Assembly: GCF_023276435.1 (NCBI RefSeq)
Contig: NZ_JALLPO010000012.1
Span: 148,589-212,588, forward strand
Direction of reading: 5' to 3'
DNA: 64,000 nucleotides
From: Sphaerisporangium perillae
GTDB taxonomy: Bacteria > Actinomycetota > Actinomycetes > Streptosporangiales > Streptosporangiaceae
This document shows positions 35,713 to 43,335 of the stretch, piece after piece. Each line of letters begins with the position of its first letter. Within the stretch, counting starts at the first letter, position 1. Under the pieces are notes generated by a model that worked only from the letters and a program-made list of their open reading frames with translations, was not told where the DNA came from and did not search any database. The position numbers were made by a program, and so were the translations under genes.

Positions 35713-35755
35713 GGAAGGTTCGGCCCGTCTCGGTGCATGACGGACCGAACCTTCC
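35713..35755. terminator. Two-tier hairpin between cspA and groEL promoter
   Basis: GGAAGGTTCGG (35713-35723) pairs perfectly with CCGAACCTTCC (35745-35755), and an inner CCGTC/GACGG stem stacks on it. It lies about 57 bp beyond the cspA stop on the minus strand and probably ends that transcript; there is no U-tract. Confidence 0.65.
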
Positions 35756-35811
35756 AGCTACTGACTGAGAGAGACCAGTGGATCTTCGTCGACCGGGCGG
35801 TGCCGGCCGCG

Positions 35812-36012
35812 TCACACAGTCCGCACGGACTCCGCCTGTGGACCCTTCTGGCCCTGTGTGATCTCGAACTCCACCCGCTGACCCTGCTCAAGGGACCGAT
35901 ATCCCTCGGACATGATCGCTGAGTAGTGGACAAACACGTCCTTACCACCGTCTACCGCGATGAAGCCGTAGCCCTTGTCCGCGTTAAACCATTTGACGGT
36001 GCCCTGCGCCAC
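35812..36012 (-). CDS. Cold-shock protein CspA family
   Basis: 66 aa, the standard single-domain length. RNP1 KGYGFIAVD and RNP2 VFVHYSAI with the conserved aromatic residues for single-stranded nucleic-acid binding. Starts [14 protein letters not shown] at ATG 36012. Major actinobacterial Csp type (ScoF-like), an RNA chaperone. Upstream lies about 230 bp without genes, containing an A/T-rich patch near 36210-36280, compatible with a long 5' UTR of the kind used for cold induction. Neighbours groEL and the thrC-like pair match the order I recall in Streptomyces. Confidence 0.96.
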   Translation of the reverse strand: MAQGTVKWFNADKGYGFIAVDGGKDVFVHYSAIMSEGYRSLEQGQRVEFEITQGQKGPQAESVRTV

Positions 36013-36373
36013 TTTCCGACTCCTCTTGCTGGGCTCCGGACCCCACCCACTCCTCCGCGGGGCCCGTGACCTTCGGAGCCGAGACGCATGCGAACTCCTC
36101 GGCTTCGTCGATCGTTCTCGACCATACCTGTGGCATGCCTTGGCGCAACAGAGTCAATCGGGAAACTACTTCTTGACGTTCGCTCTCAGCAGTACGTGAC
36201 TTTTTCCCGCTCGCGTTTAGTTAGTTGACAATTACACTAACGGAGGGTCCAGTAAGAACTTCTATTACGATAGTCAGCCCGGCCCGCGGCCTTCCCGACA
36301 TGCGAACGCCCACGCGTCCTCCTGGACACGTGGGCGTTGCCGGGCTGCGGCCGGCGTCGCGGAGGCCGGGAGC
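36013..36373. other. cspA upstream region and end of the sulfur-carrier operon
   Basis: 361 bp without a gene. It contains the only markedly A/T-rich stretch nearby (about 36205-36280, including TTTAGTTAGTTGACAATTAC), a probable cspA promoter region. The hairpin at 36305-36338 is entered separately. Confidence 0.5.
36305..36338 (-). terminator. Terminator of the thrC-like/sulfur-carrier operon
   Basis: A perfect 10-bp stem AACGCCCACG / CGTGGGCGTT lies 36 bp after the sulfur-carrier stop; flanking AGCCCGGC/GCCGGGCT can extend the structure. Confidence 0.65.
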
Positions 36374-36649
36374 TCAGCCCCCCGCGACGGCGGGGATCAC
36401 CGAGATTTGCGCGCCCTCGGCCGTGGCGGTGTCGAGTCCGTCGACGAATCGGACATCCTCTTCTCCGACATACACGTTGACAAAACGGCGAATCTTGCCC
36501 GTTTCGTCCAGAATGCGGGCGCCGATTCCGGGGAAGTCGGCATCCAGCTTCTGGAGCACCTCGCGAAGGGTCGTCCCTTCACCGCTGACCTCCGACGCCC
36601 CGTCGGTGTAGGTACGGAGAATCGTCGGAATCCGCACAGAAACGCTCAT
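36374..36649 (-). CDS. Ubiquitin-like sulfur-carrier protein (CysO/MetO type)
   Basis: 91 aa from ATG 36649 with the MoaD/ThiS beta-grasp fold. MSVSVRIPTILRTYTDGASE and RRFVNVYVGEEDVRFVDGL are strikingly like mycobacterial CysO, and the C-terminus ends AVAGG, the diglycine tail that is adenylated and thiocarboxylated to carry sulfide. The ATG is 13 nt after the stop of the PLP enzyme, in one operon behind a SAM riboswitch. CysO donates sulfur to CysM for cysteine; here the partner is a threonine-synthase-like enzyme, so sulfur delivery for homocysteine is likely (I recall Streptomyces MetO as such a carrier). Confidence 0.88.
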   Translation of the reverse strand: MSVSVRIPTILRTYTDGASEVSGEGTTLREVLQKLDADFPGIGARILDETGKIRRFVNVYVGEEDVRFVDGLDTATAEGAQISVIPAVAGG

Positions 36650-36662
36650 TATTCGGGACCTT

Positions 36663-37955
36663 TCAGGAGTTGTCGGCGACAGCCGTACGGAATGCGTCGA
36701 GCGAGGGACGGATGACGGCGGTCGGCCGCGCCTCCGCGGACACCGCGTCGAGGGTCTTCAGACCGTCTCCCGTGTTGAGCACGACGGTCTCGGCCTCCGG
36801 GTCCAGCAGGCCGTTCGTCACCAGCTTGCGGAGCACTCCGACGGTGACCCCGCCCGCGGTCTCGGCGAAGATGCCCTCGGTGCGCGCCAGCAGCCGGATG
36901 GCGTCCACCACCTCGGCGTCGGTGACGTCCTCGACCGCCCCGCCCGTGCGGCGCGCGATGTCCAGCACGTACGGGCCGTCGGCCGGGTTGCCGATGGCGA
37001 GGGACTTGGCGATCGTGTTCGGCTTCACCGGCCGCACATTCTCGTGGCCGGCCTTGAAGGCCGTGGACACCGGGGAGCATCCCTCCGCCTGAGCGCCGAA
37101 GATCTTGTACGGGGTGTCCTCGACCAGGCCGAGCTTGATCAGCTCCTTGAAGCCCTTGTCGATCTTGGTGAGCTGCGAACCGGACGCCACGGGGATGACG
37201 ATCTGGTCGGGGATGCGCCAGCCCAGCTGCTCGGCGATCTCGAAGGCGAGCGTCTTGGAGCCCTCCCCGTAGAACGGCCGGAGGTTCACGTTGACGAAGC
37301 CCCACTTGTCGCCCAGCGGGTCGCCGATGAGCTCCGAGCAGAACCGGTTGACGTCGTCGTAGGTGCCCTCGACGCCGACCAGCCGGCCGCCGTACACCGA
37401 GGCCATGACGATCTTGGCTTCTTCGAGGTCCGACGGGATGAACACGCAGGCGTCCAGCCCCGCCCGGGCCGCCGCCGCGGTGACGGCGCCCGCGAGATTG
37501 CCCGTGGACGAGCACGAGAGGGTGTGGAAGCCGAAGTTGCGCGCGGCCTCCAGGGCGATGGCGACGACCCGGTCCTTGAAGGAGTGGGTCGGGTTGCCGG
37601 AGTCGTCCTTGACGTGCAGGCTGCGCAGGCCCAGCTCGCGCGCGAGGTTGTCGGCCTTGACCAGCTTGGTCCAGCCGGGGGCCAGGTTGGGCCGCGAGGC
37701 GACATCGGCGGGCACAGGGAGCAGCGCCCGGTATCGCCAGATGTTGGTGGGACCCGACTCGATCTGCCGCCGGGTCACCGTGGCGGCCCCGGCGTCGGGG
37801 GAATTCCAGGTGTAGGCCACTTCGAGTGGCCCGAAACACTCGATACAGGCGAAGGCCGGTCCCAGGTCGTAACGCGTACCGCATTCGCGGCACGACAACG
37901 CGACGGCGGGGCCGAAGTCGAGTGTGGTCGTAGTCTCAGCTGTTGCGAGCGCCAT
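36663..37955 (-). CDS. thrC: Threonine-synthase-family PLP enzyme, probable homocysteine synthase (MetM type)
   Basis: 430 aa from ATG 37955, with GGAAAGG 9 nt upstream. N-terminal zinc-ribbon-like LSCRECGTRYDLGPAFACIEC; PLP Lys in NPTHSFKDR; glycine-rich phosphate loop near SSTGNLAGAV. By sequence it would convert O-phosphohomoserine to threonine. Two contextual facts point elsewhere: a SAM-I riboswitch controls it, and a CysO-like sulfur carrier is co-transcribed. Replacing water by a thiocarboxylate sulfur in the same beta/gamma-replacement chemistry would give homocysteine. I recall this being reported for Streptomyces MetM/MetO. If the genome has a separate hom-thrC-thrB cluster, this reading becomes much stronger. 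Confidence 0.9.
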   Translation of the reverse strand: MALATAETTTTLDFGPAVALSCRECGTRYDLGPAFACIECFGPLEVAYTWNSPDAGAATVTRRQIESGPTNIWRYRALLPVPADVASRPNLAPGWTKLVKADNLARELGLRSLHVKDDSGNPTHSFKDRVVAIALEAARNFGFHTLSCSSTGNLAGAVTAAAARAGLDACVFIPSDLEEAKIVMASVYGGRLVGVEGTYDDVNRFCSELIGDPLGDKWGFVNVNLRPFYGEGSKTLAFEIAEQLGWRIPDQIVIPVASGSQLTKIDKGFKELIKLGLVEDTPYKIFGAQAEGCSPVSTAFKAGHENVRPVKPNTIAKSLAIGNPADGPYVLDIARRTGGAVEDVTDAEVVDAIRLLARTEGIFAETAGGVTVGVLRKLVTNGLLDPEAETVVLNTGDGLKTLDAVSAEARPTAVIRPSLDAFRTAVADNS

Positions 37956-37971
37956 GAAGCGAGGCCTTTCC

Positions 37972-38132
37972 CTCATCTTCGCCCGGACCACCCTGGTCAC
38001 GGGCCGGAATTGGCACCTGTCCCGGCGGTCTCACTGGTCTTTTAGTGCCGCGCCATTCGGAGACGCGGATGACCACAGCCGGGAGGGTTGCCGGGGCTTC
38101 GCAGGGCCGGTCCCTCCACCCCTCTGGATGAG
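37972..38132 (-). ncRNA. SAM-I (S-box) riboswitch upstream of the threonine-synthase-like gene
   Basis: Read on the minus strand from 38132: CTCATCCAGAG (P1 5' strand), GGTGGAGGGACCGGCCCTGC then GAAGCCCCGGCAACC (P2, kink-turn and core), a P3 stem bounded by TCCCGG/CCGGGA, GGTGCCAATTCC (invariant core), a P4 stem GCCCG..GACC/GGTC..CGGGC, and GAAGATGAG closing P1. These are the invariant blocks of S-box aptamers. P1's last base (37972) directly touches GGAAAGG (37971-37965), the ribosome-binding site, so SAM binding probably blocks translation initiation; no separate terminator stem is obvious. Confidence 0.93.
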
Positions 38133-38208
38133 CAAATATGAAGTTGTGGTGCCGCTCGTATCACAAGCAGGCCAAATGAACTGTACCTCGCCCATCAGCG
38201 GCTCCGGC

Positions 38209-38235
38209 CGCTTGTCTCACGTAGCGAGACAAGCG
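38209..38235. terminator. Perfect 10-bp palindrome downstream of the sigma factor gene
   Basis: CGCTTGTCTC (38209-38218) and GAGACAAGCG (38226-38235) flank a 7-nt loop, 72 bp after the sigma stop on the same strand and about 80 bp upstream of the riboswitch. It may be a terminator or an operator for the downstream operon. Confidence 0.5.
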
Positions 38236-38306
38236 AGCACGTCAGGAGAAGATGGGGCCGCCCCAGGCGCGCGTGGGCGGCCGGTCGGACGCCCCGCGAG
38301 AGGTGG

Positions 38307-38870
38307 TCACCGGAACCGGCCGTAGTCGTCGCCGAGCGCCGCCTGGACGTACTTGCGGGCCTGGTGGATGCGCGACTTGGCGGTGCCCAGCGGGATGCCG
38401 AGCTGGTCGGCCACCTCGTTGTAGTCGAGCTCGCAGATGTCGCGCAGCACCAGGGCCTGGGCGAGGTCGGGCTTGTCGGCCTCCAGGGACTCCATCGCGT
38501 CCAGCAGGTCGAGCCGGGAGCCGGCGATCACGCTCACCCGGCGCGGGTCGGCCCGCAACTCGGGCAGTTCCTCGGAGGTCTGCTCGGCGGCGCGGCGCTT
38601 GAGCGTGCGGTAGGTCGTGCGGGCGCAGTTCGTCGTGACGATGTGCAGCCAGGTGGAGAACCGCGCCCGTCCCTCGAACCTGCCGATGTTGCGCGCGACG
38701 GCCAGCAACGTATCCTGGCAGGCCTCTTCCGCGTCCTGGTGGTACGGCAGCAGCCGGGAGCAGTGCCGCAGCACATCGGGCTCGATGCGGCGGAGAAGCT
38801 CTCCCAAGGAGCGGTGGTCGCCACCGGCGGCCGCGTGGGCCAACTCTTCGGTCGTCTCGTCAAGCGCCAT
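38307..38870 (-). CDS. ECF-like RNA polymerase sigma factor
   Basis: 187 aa from ATG 38870, with GAGAGG 9 nt upstream; the frame to 38924 adds residues without character. Sigma-70 region 2 spans about residues 20-90 (HQDAEEACQDTLLAVARNIG, FSTWLHIVTTNCARTTYR) and region 4 about 125-180 (DLAQALVLRDICELDYNEVA, LGIPLGTAKSRIHQARKYV). No region 3 and no anti-sigma gene beside it. Directs polymerase to a stress or surface regulon that cannot be named from here. Divergent from otsA. Confidence 0.92.
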   Translation of the reverse strand: MALDETTEELAHAAAGGDHRSLGELLRRIEPDVLRHCSRLLPYHQDAEEACQDTLLAVARNIGRFEGRARFSTWLHIVTTNCARTTYRTLKRRAAEQTSEELPELRADPRRVSVIAGSRLDLLDAMESLEADKPDLAQALVLRDICELDYNEVADQLGIPLGTAKSRIHQARKYVQAALGDDYGRFR

Positions 38871-39033
38871 GCCGGAGTTCCTCTCGACCGCTTGCACCTT
38901 GCCCGGACCTGACCACCAGCCCATCTTATTGGGAGGGTTAAATTCAATTAATCTGCGGCCGGGTGCGCATCACAACGGAGAAGAACGGCGAGGGACGACC
39001 GCCACGTGGCGGACGAGGAGTGGTGATGGGCGG

Positions 39034-40461
39034 ATGAACACAGTTCTGCTGGCTTCCAATCGAGGCCCCGTGTCGTTCACACTCGCGGATGACGGCACGC
39101 TGACGATGCGCCGCGGTGGGGGCGGCATGGTGTCGGGCCTGTCGGAGGTCGCCAAGGACACCGAGGTGCTGTGGGTGTGCGCCGCACTGTCCGACGGCGA
39201 CCGCAGCGCCGTACGGGTGGCCCCGGGCGGCCGCCTGGACCAGGCGGGCTACGACACCGGCGCGGTTCGCATGCTCGACATACCGCCCGCGACATTTCAC
39301 CGCGCGTACAACGCGGTCGCCAACTCGACGCTGTGGTTCGTCAACCACATGCTGTACGACATCCCGAACTCCCCGCAGTTCGACATGCGGTTCCGCCGGG
39401 AGTGGGAGTCCTACCAGGACTACAACGCCGCGTTCGCGCTCGCGCTGGCCGAGGAGGCCGCGCACGGCGCCCGCGTGATGATCCAGGACTACCACCTCAC
39501 CCTCGCCCCCGCGATGCTCCGCGTGGAGCGTCCTGACCTGCGCGTCGCCCACTTCTCGCACACCCCCTGGGCGCCGCCGGAGTACTTCTCGCTCCTGCCC
39601 GACGACATCTCGGCCGAGCTGCTGTCGGGCATCCTCGGCGCCGACCGGGCCGGGTTCCTCACCGCGCGCTGGGCGTCGGCGTTCATGGACTGCTGCGAGA
39701 CGCTGCTCGGCGCCCAGGTCGACCGGGTCCAGCGCACGATCGCCTACGAGGGGCGGACGACGCGCATCGGCGTGCATCCCCTGGGCGTGGACGGCGACGC
39801 CCTCTGGGCGCGGGCCCTGGAGCCGGACGTGGAGTCTCACATGCTCGCCCTGCGGGAGCGGGTGGGCGACCGCAAGCTCATCGTCCGCATCGACAGGACC
39901 GAGCTGTCCAAGAACATCGTCCGCGGGCTCTCGGCGTACAAGCAGTTCCTGACCGACCATCCCGAGTGGCACGGCAAGGTCGTCCACCTGGCCTTCGCCT
40001 ACCCCTCGCGGCACGACCTGCCCGAGTACCGCGAGTACACCGCGGCCGTGCAGCGCTGCGCCAAGGAGATCGAGGACGAGTTCGCCGGCGAAGACTGGGA
40101 TCCGCTGATCCTGAACGTGGACGACGACTACGCGAGGTCGCTCGCGGCCTACCGCATGGCCGACGTGCTGCTGGTCAACCCGATCCGCGACGGCATGAAC
40201 CTCGTCGCCAAGGAGGGGCCGATCCTCGCGCCGCACTGCGCGCTGGTGCTGTCCAGGGAGGCCGGCGCCGCCGCCGAGCTCGGGGCGGACGCGCTTGTGG
40301 TCAACCCCTACGACGTCTCGGGCACGGCGGACGCCCTGTACGAGGCGCTGACGCTGCCGGAGGAGGAACGCGCGAAGCGCGGCATCCGCCTGCGCGCGGC
40401 GGCGACGGCGCTGCCCCCCAGCCAGTGGTTCGCGGACCAGCTCGCCGCCCTGGAGCGCTGA
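39034..40461 (+). CDS. otsA: Alpha,alpha-trehalose-phosphate synthase
   Basis: 475 aa, GT20. Starts MNTVLLASNRGPVSF (ATG 39034), the canonical ASNRGP opening, and continues with WVCAALSDGDR, DYHLTLAPAMLR, SHTPWAPPEYF, RIDRTELSKNIVRGL and DGMNLVAKE, the nucleotide-sugar and glucose-6-phosphate binding blocks. Makes trehalose-6-phosphate from NDP-glucose and Glc-6-P in the cytosol for osmotic and desiccation protection. The phosphatase gene otsB is 1.4 kb away on the opposite strand across an MFS gene. Its stop-codon region has been tandemly duplicated (repeat at 40444). Confidence 0.95.
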   Translation: MNTVLLASNRGPVSFTLADDGTLTMRRGGGGMVSGLSEVAKDTEVLWVCAALSDGDRSAVRVAPGGRLDQAGYDTGAVRMLDIPPATFHRAYNAVANSTLWFVNHMLYDIPNSPQFDMRFRREWESYQDYNAAFALALAEEAAHGARVMIQDYHLTLAPAMLRVERPDLRVAHFSHTPWAPPEYFSLLPDDISAELLSGILGADRAGFLTARWASAFMDCCETLLGAQVDRVQRTIAYEGRTTRIGVHPLGVDGDALWARALEPDVESHMLALRERVGDRKLIVRIDRTELSKNIVRGLSAYKQFLTDHPEWHGKVVHLAFAYPSRHDLPEYREYTAAVQRCAKEIEDEFAGEDWDPLILNVDDDYARSLAAYRMADVLLVNPIRDGMNLVAKEGPILAPHCALVLSREAGAAAELGADALVVNPYDVSGTADALYEALTLPEEERAKRGIRLRAAATALPPSQWFADQLAALER

Positions 40462-40528
40462 CCCCGCGTTCTCCGTCGCCGCCTCGGAGCGCTGACGCCC
40501 ATACGCCGTCACCGCCCTGGAGCGCTGA
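40444..40528. repeat. Three copies of the otsA stop-codon segment
   Basis: GCC[GCC]CTGGAGCGCTGA, covering the last five codons and stop of otsA, recurs at 40444-40461, 40478-40495 (two changes) and 40511-40528, about 33-34 bp apart, with similar spacer DNA (CGTTCTCCGTCGCC). Confidence 0.85.
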
Positions 40529-40668
40529 GCGCTCGTTCTCGGTCACCGCCCAGCACCACCGACTTCGTCCCCTTCTGTCGGATTTGTCGCCGTAATTCGA
40601 ATTCCTTTAAGGAATCGGGCACTGATACCGTTTTGACCTGTTCGAGTGCTTCGAGGCGCAGGAGATCA

Positions 40669-41874
40669 GTGAGCGCGACCACATCCGACCGTATGCGCGC
40701 CCGGCTCACCAGAGACCGCCCGACCTGGCTCATCTACCTCCAGCTCGCCACCTTCGCCACCTACCTGTACGGCGTCTCCGCAGCACTCCCGCTGCTCCGC
40801 CTCGACCAGGGGGTCTCCCAGGCGGTCGCCGGGCTGCACGGCACCGCCATGGCCGTCGGCGGCATCGTCAGCGGCATCGCCATCCCCTGGCTCACCGCCA
40901 CCATCGGCAGGCGGCGGACGACATGGCTGGGCCTGCTCATGACCGCCTGCGGCATCGCGGCGCTCGCGCTCGCCACGCCGGTGCCCCTCACCCTGCTGGC
41001 GGTCACGGTGGCCAGCAGCGGAGGCTCCCTCACGCTGTACGTGGGCATGTCCGTGCTGAGCGACCACCACGGCACGACCTCCGCCGCGGTCATCAACGAG
41101 GCCAACGCGGTCGGCGTCACCGTCGGCATCGGCATGTCGTACCTGATCAGCGTCCTCGCCGGCGGCTCGATCGGGTGGCGGGCCGGCATCCTGGTCACTC
41201 CCGTCGCGACGTTCCTCCTGCTCGCGCTCATGGGCAGGGTCTGGGTGCCGTCGCTCCCGCCCGCAGCCGTCGCGCCCGTTCCTGGCGTCCCCGAACCGGC
41301 CACCATGGCGAAGGTCCCGTTCGGCAGGCGGTTCCACGTCGCCTGTGGCGTGCTGTCGTGCCTGGTGGCCACGGAGTTCCTCTTCAACCTGTGGGCCGCC
41401 AAGCTGGTGGCCGACCAGACGGGGATGACCGCCGCGGCGGCGGCCACCGGGCTGACCGCGTTCACCGCCGGGATCGCCGCCGGCAGGTTCGCCGGAGGCC
41501 GGCTCGCCCTGCGCGCGGACCCGACGCTGCTACTGGCCTGCGCGCTGGTCGTGACCCTCGCCGGCTGGACGGCCTTCTGGCTCAGCACTCAGCCGGTGTT
41601 CTCCTACGCGGGACTGGTCCTGAGCGGCCTCGGAGTCGCCATGCAGTTCCCGCTCGGCTTCGCCAGGGTCATCGCGGCCTCCGGCGGGCGTCCGGACCAG
41701 GCGAGCGCCGCCGCGTCCATCTGGGCCGGGGTCGCGGTCGGGGTGGGGCCGTTCGCGCTCGGCGCCCTCGCCGACGGCTTCGGCACCCGCACGGCGTTCC
41801 TCATGGTCCCGCTGCTGATCGCCTTCGCGCTGACCGGCATCGCCCTCACCGGCCGCTCACCCGCCTCCGGCTGA
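40669..41874 (+). CDS. MFS transporter
   Basis: 401 aa from GTG 40669 (AGGAG at 40660-40664, short 4-nt spacing); ATG 40693 is an alternative. Twelve hydrophobic helices; between helices 2 and 3 lies WLTATIGRRRTTWLGLLM, the MFS signature loop. The second half begins near FGRRFHVACGVLSCLVATEF. Resembles sugar-efflux or drug-efflux carriers. It lies between otsA and otsB, so a trehalose-related or osmolyte role is possible but unproven. Confidence 0.87.
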   Translation: MSATTSDRMRARLTRDRPTWLIYLQLATFATYLYGVSAALPLLRLDQGVSQAVAGLHGTAMAVGGIVSGIAIPWLTATIGRRRTTWLGLLMTACGIAALALATPVPLTLLAVTVASSGGSLTLYVGMSVLSDHHGTTSAAVINEANAVGVTVGIGMSYLISVLAGGSIGWRAGILVTPVATFLLLALMGRVWVPSLPPAAVAPVPGVPEPATMAKVPFGRRFHVACGVLSCLVATEFLFNLWAAKLVADQTGMTAAAAATGLTAFTAGIAAGRFAGGRLALRADPTLLLACALVVTLAGWTAFWLSTQPVFSYAGLVLSGLGVAMQFPLGFARVIAASGGRPDQASAAASIWAGVAVGVGPFALGALADGFGTRTAFLMVPLLIAFALTGIALTGRSPASG

Positions 41875-41895
41875 GCGGCCGGCAGGTCCTGAGGC

Positions 41896-42735
41896 TCAGT
41901 GCTCGAGCAAGGCGCCGGCCAGGGCGGAGAGCAGTGCGGCGACCCCCGCGGGGCCCTCCACGATGAGGTCGGCGCGGTCGGCCAGGGCGGTGACCTCCGT
42001 GGAGGCGCTGCACACCGTCACGCCGGGCAGCCCCGAGAGGCGCACGGCCTCGAAGGCCGCGAGGTCGCCGAGGTCGTCCCCCGCGAACAGCACCGACCGG
42101 GCTTCTCGCTCGGCGAGGAACGCGCGGAGCGCGTGCCCCTTGTCCATGCCGGCGGGGCGCAGCTCCAGCACCAGACGTCCGAGCTCTACGAGCATGCCGG
42201 TCTCGGCGGCCAGCTTGGCCAGCGGCTCGCGCAACGCCCGCAGGCTCGCCTCCGGGTCCGGGGCCCTTCGGGTGTGGACGGCGACCGCCCTCCCCTTGTC
42301 CTCGATGGTCACGCCCGGCTCGGCGCCACCGCTGATGGGAAAGCCCAGGGAGGCCAGCAGGGCGGGCAGTGCGGCGCGCACGCGCCCGACTCCGGGCGGG
42401 GGCGGCGGAGAGGTCAGCAGCCCGTCCTCCCAGCGTTCCAGGCCGTACTGGCCGAGGACGACGAGCCCGGGCACGTCGGCGAGGCTCGGCCCGTCCGGTA
42501 CCTCGCCGTAGGCGACGGCCGTGGCGGCCGGGCGGCCCGTGACGATCACGACCGCCCCGACCAGGCCGCCGAGGCGTACGAGCGCGGCGGCCGCGTGCGG
42601 GTCGACGCGGGCGTCGGCGGGGTCGGGGACGATCGGCGCCAGCGTGCCGTCGAAGTCGAGTCCGACCACGGCACCGCGGGGGTCGGCCTTGATCGCCGCC
42701 AATCCGGCTATATCCGGCAACACATCATGAGTCAC
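41896..42735 (-). CDS. otsB: Trehalose-6-phosphate phosphatase
   Basis: 279 aa from ATG 42735. HAD motif I GLDFDGTLAP with D27 and D29; motif II VIVTGRP; GQYGLERW cap residues; EDKGRAVAVHTR; motif III Lys in MDKGHALRAF; motif IV FAGDDLGDLAAFE. Dephosphorylates trehalose-6-phosphate made by OtsA. Convergent with the MFS gene 21 bp away, and followed at its 5' side by DUF3263 on the same strand (22-bp gap), possibly one transcript. Confidence 0.94.
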   Translation of the reverse strand: MTHDVLPDIAGLAAIKADPRGAVVGLDFDGTLAPIVPDPADARVDPHAAAALVRLGGLVGAVVIVTGRPAATAVAYGEVPDGPSLADVPGLVVLGQYGLERWEDGLLTSPPPPPGVGRVRAALPALLASLGFPISGGAEPGVTIEDKGRAVAVHTRRAPDPEASLRALREPLAKLAAETGMLVELGRLVLELRPAGMDKGHALRAFLAEREARSVLFAGDDLGDLAAFEAVRLSGLPGVTVCSASTEVTALADRADLIVEGPAGVAALLSALAGALLEH

Positions 42736-42757
42736 TCGTTGAGCACTACCCCACGGA

Positions 42758-43072
42758 TCACGGGCGCATGCCCAGGCGGCGGGCGGCCCGCTCGCGCTGG
42801 CGCGAGGCCCGCAGCCGCCGCAGGCGCTTCACCGTCATCGGGTCGTGCGCGAGGGCCTCGGGACGGTCGATGATCTGGCCGAGCAGCTGGTAGTAGCGCG
42901 TCGCGGAGATGTCGAAGGTCTCGCGGATCGCCTGCTCCTTCGCGCCCGCGTAACGCCACCACTGGCGCTCGAAGGCGAGCAGCTCGCGCTCGCGTCCGGT
43001 CAGCTCTCCGGGGGTTTGGGGGATGGACGGCTCCTCAGGGTCGCCGTCACCGCGATCCGGCGCGGTGTCCAT
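42758..43072 (-). CDS. DUF3263 protein (probable small DNA-binding protein)
   Basis: 104 aa from ATG 43072, with AGGAGG 7 nt upstream. DUF3263 core GELTGRERELLAFERQWWRY, AGAKEQAIRETFDISATRYY, QLLGQIIDRPEALAHDPMTV is conserved in actinobacteria and looks like a helix-turn-helix (FDISATRYYQLLGQI). The C-terminus is strongly basic. It probably binds DNA; no target is known to me. The upstream open frame to 43279 is non-coding. Confidence 0.85.
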   Translation of the reverse strand: MDTAPDRGDGDPEEPSIPQTPGELTGRERELLAFERQWWRYAGAKEQAIRETFDISATRYYQLLGQIIDRPEALAHDPMTVKRLRRLRASRQRERAARRLGMRP

Positions 43073-43335
43073 GATGTCCTCCTCGGTCGGGTACACGGGA
43101 GACGTCGGACGGCGGGCCGGGCGGGGGAGGGCGGGAGAGATGCGAATGAGCGCCCGGACGAGCGCGACCCTGAGCCACGACGCGCGCGTGCGGCCCGTGG
43201 CAATCGTAGTCGGGAATTCGCGGCTGTTCATGACAGTTCGGGAGACGCGAAAGCTCCCGGATCGCCGGAAAGGTTTCAAAGATGGCGCCGCGACGGTAGA
43301 TCGATACGGTCGCCGATCTCTCGGGATGTGCCCCT

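Noticed and set aside
36225..36611. 128-aa plus-strand frame over the sulfur-carrier gene
   Set aside because: Antisense to a protein nearly identical in pattern to CysO; no supporting features.
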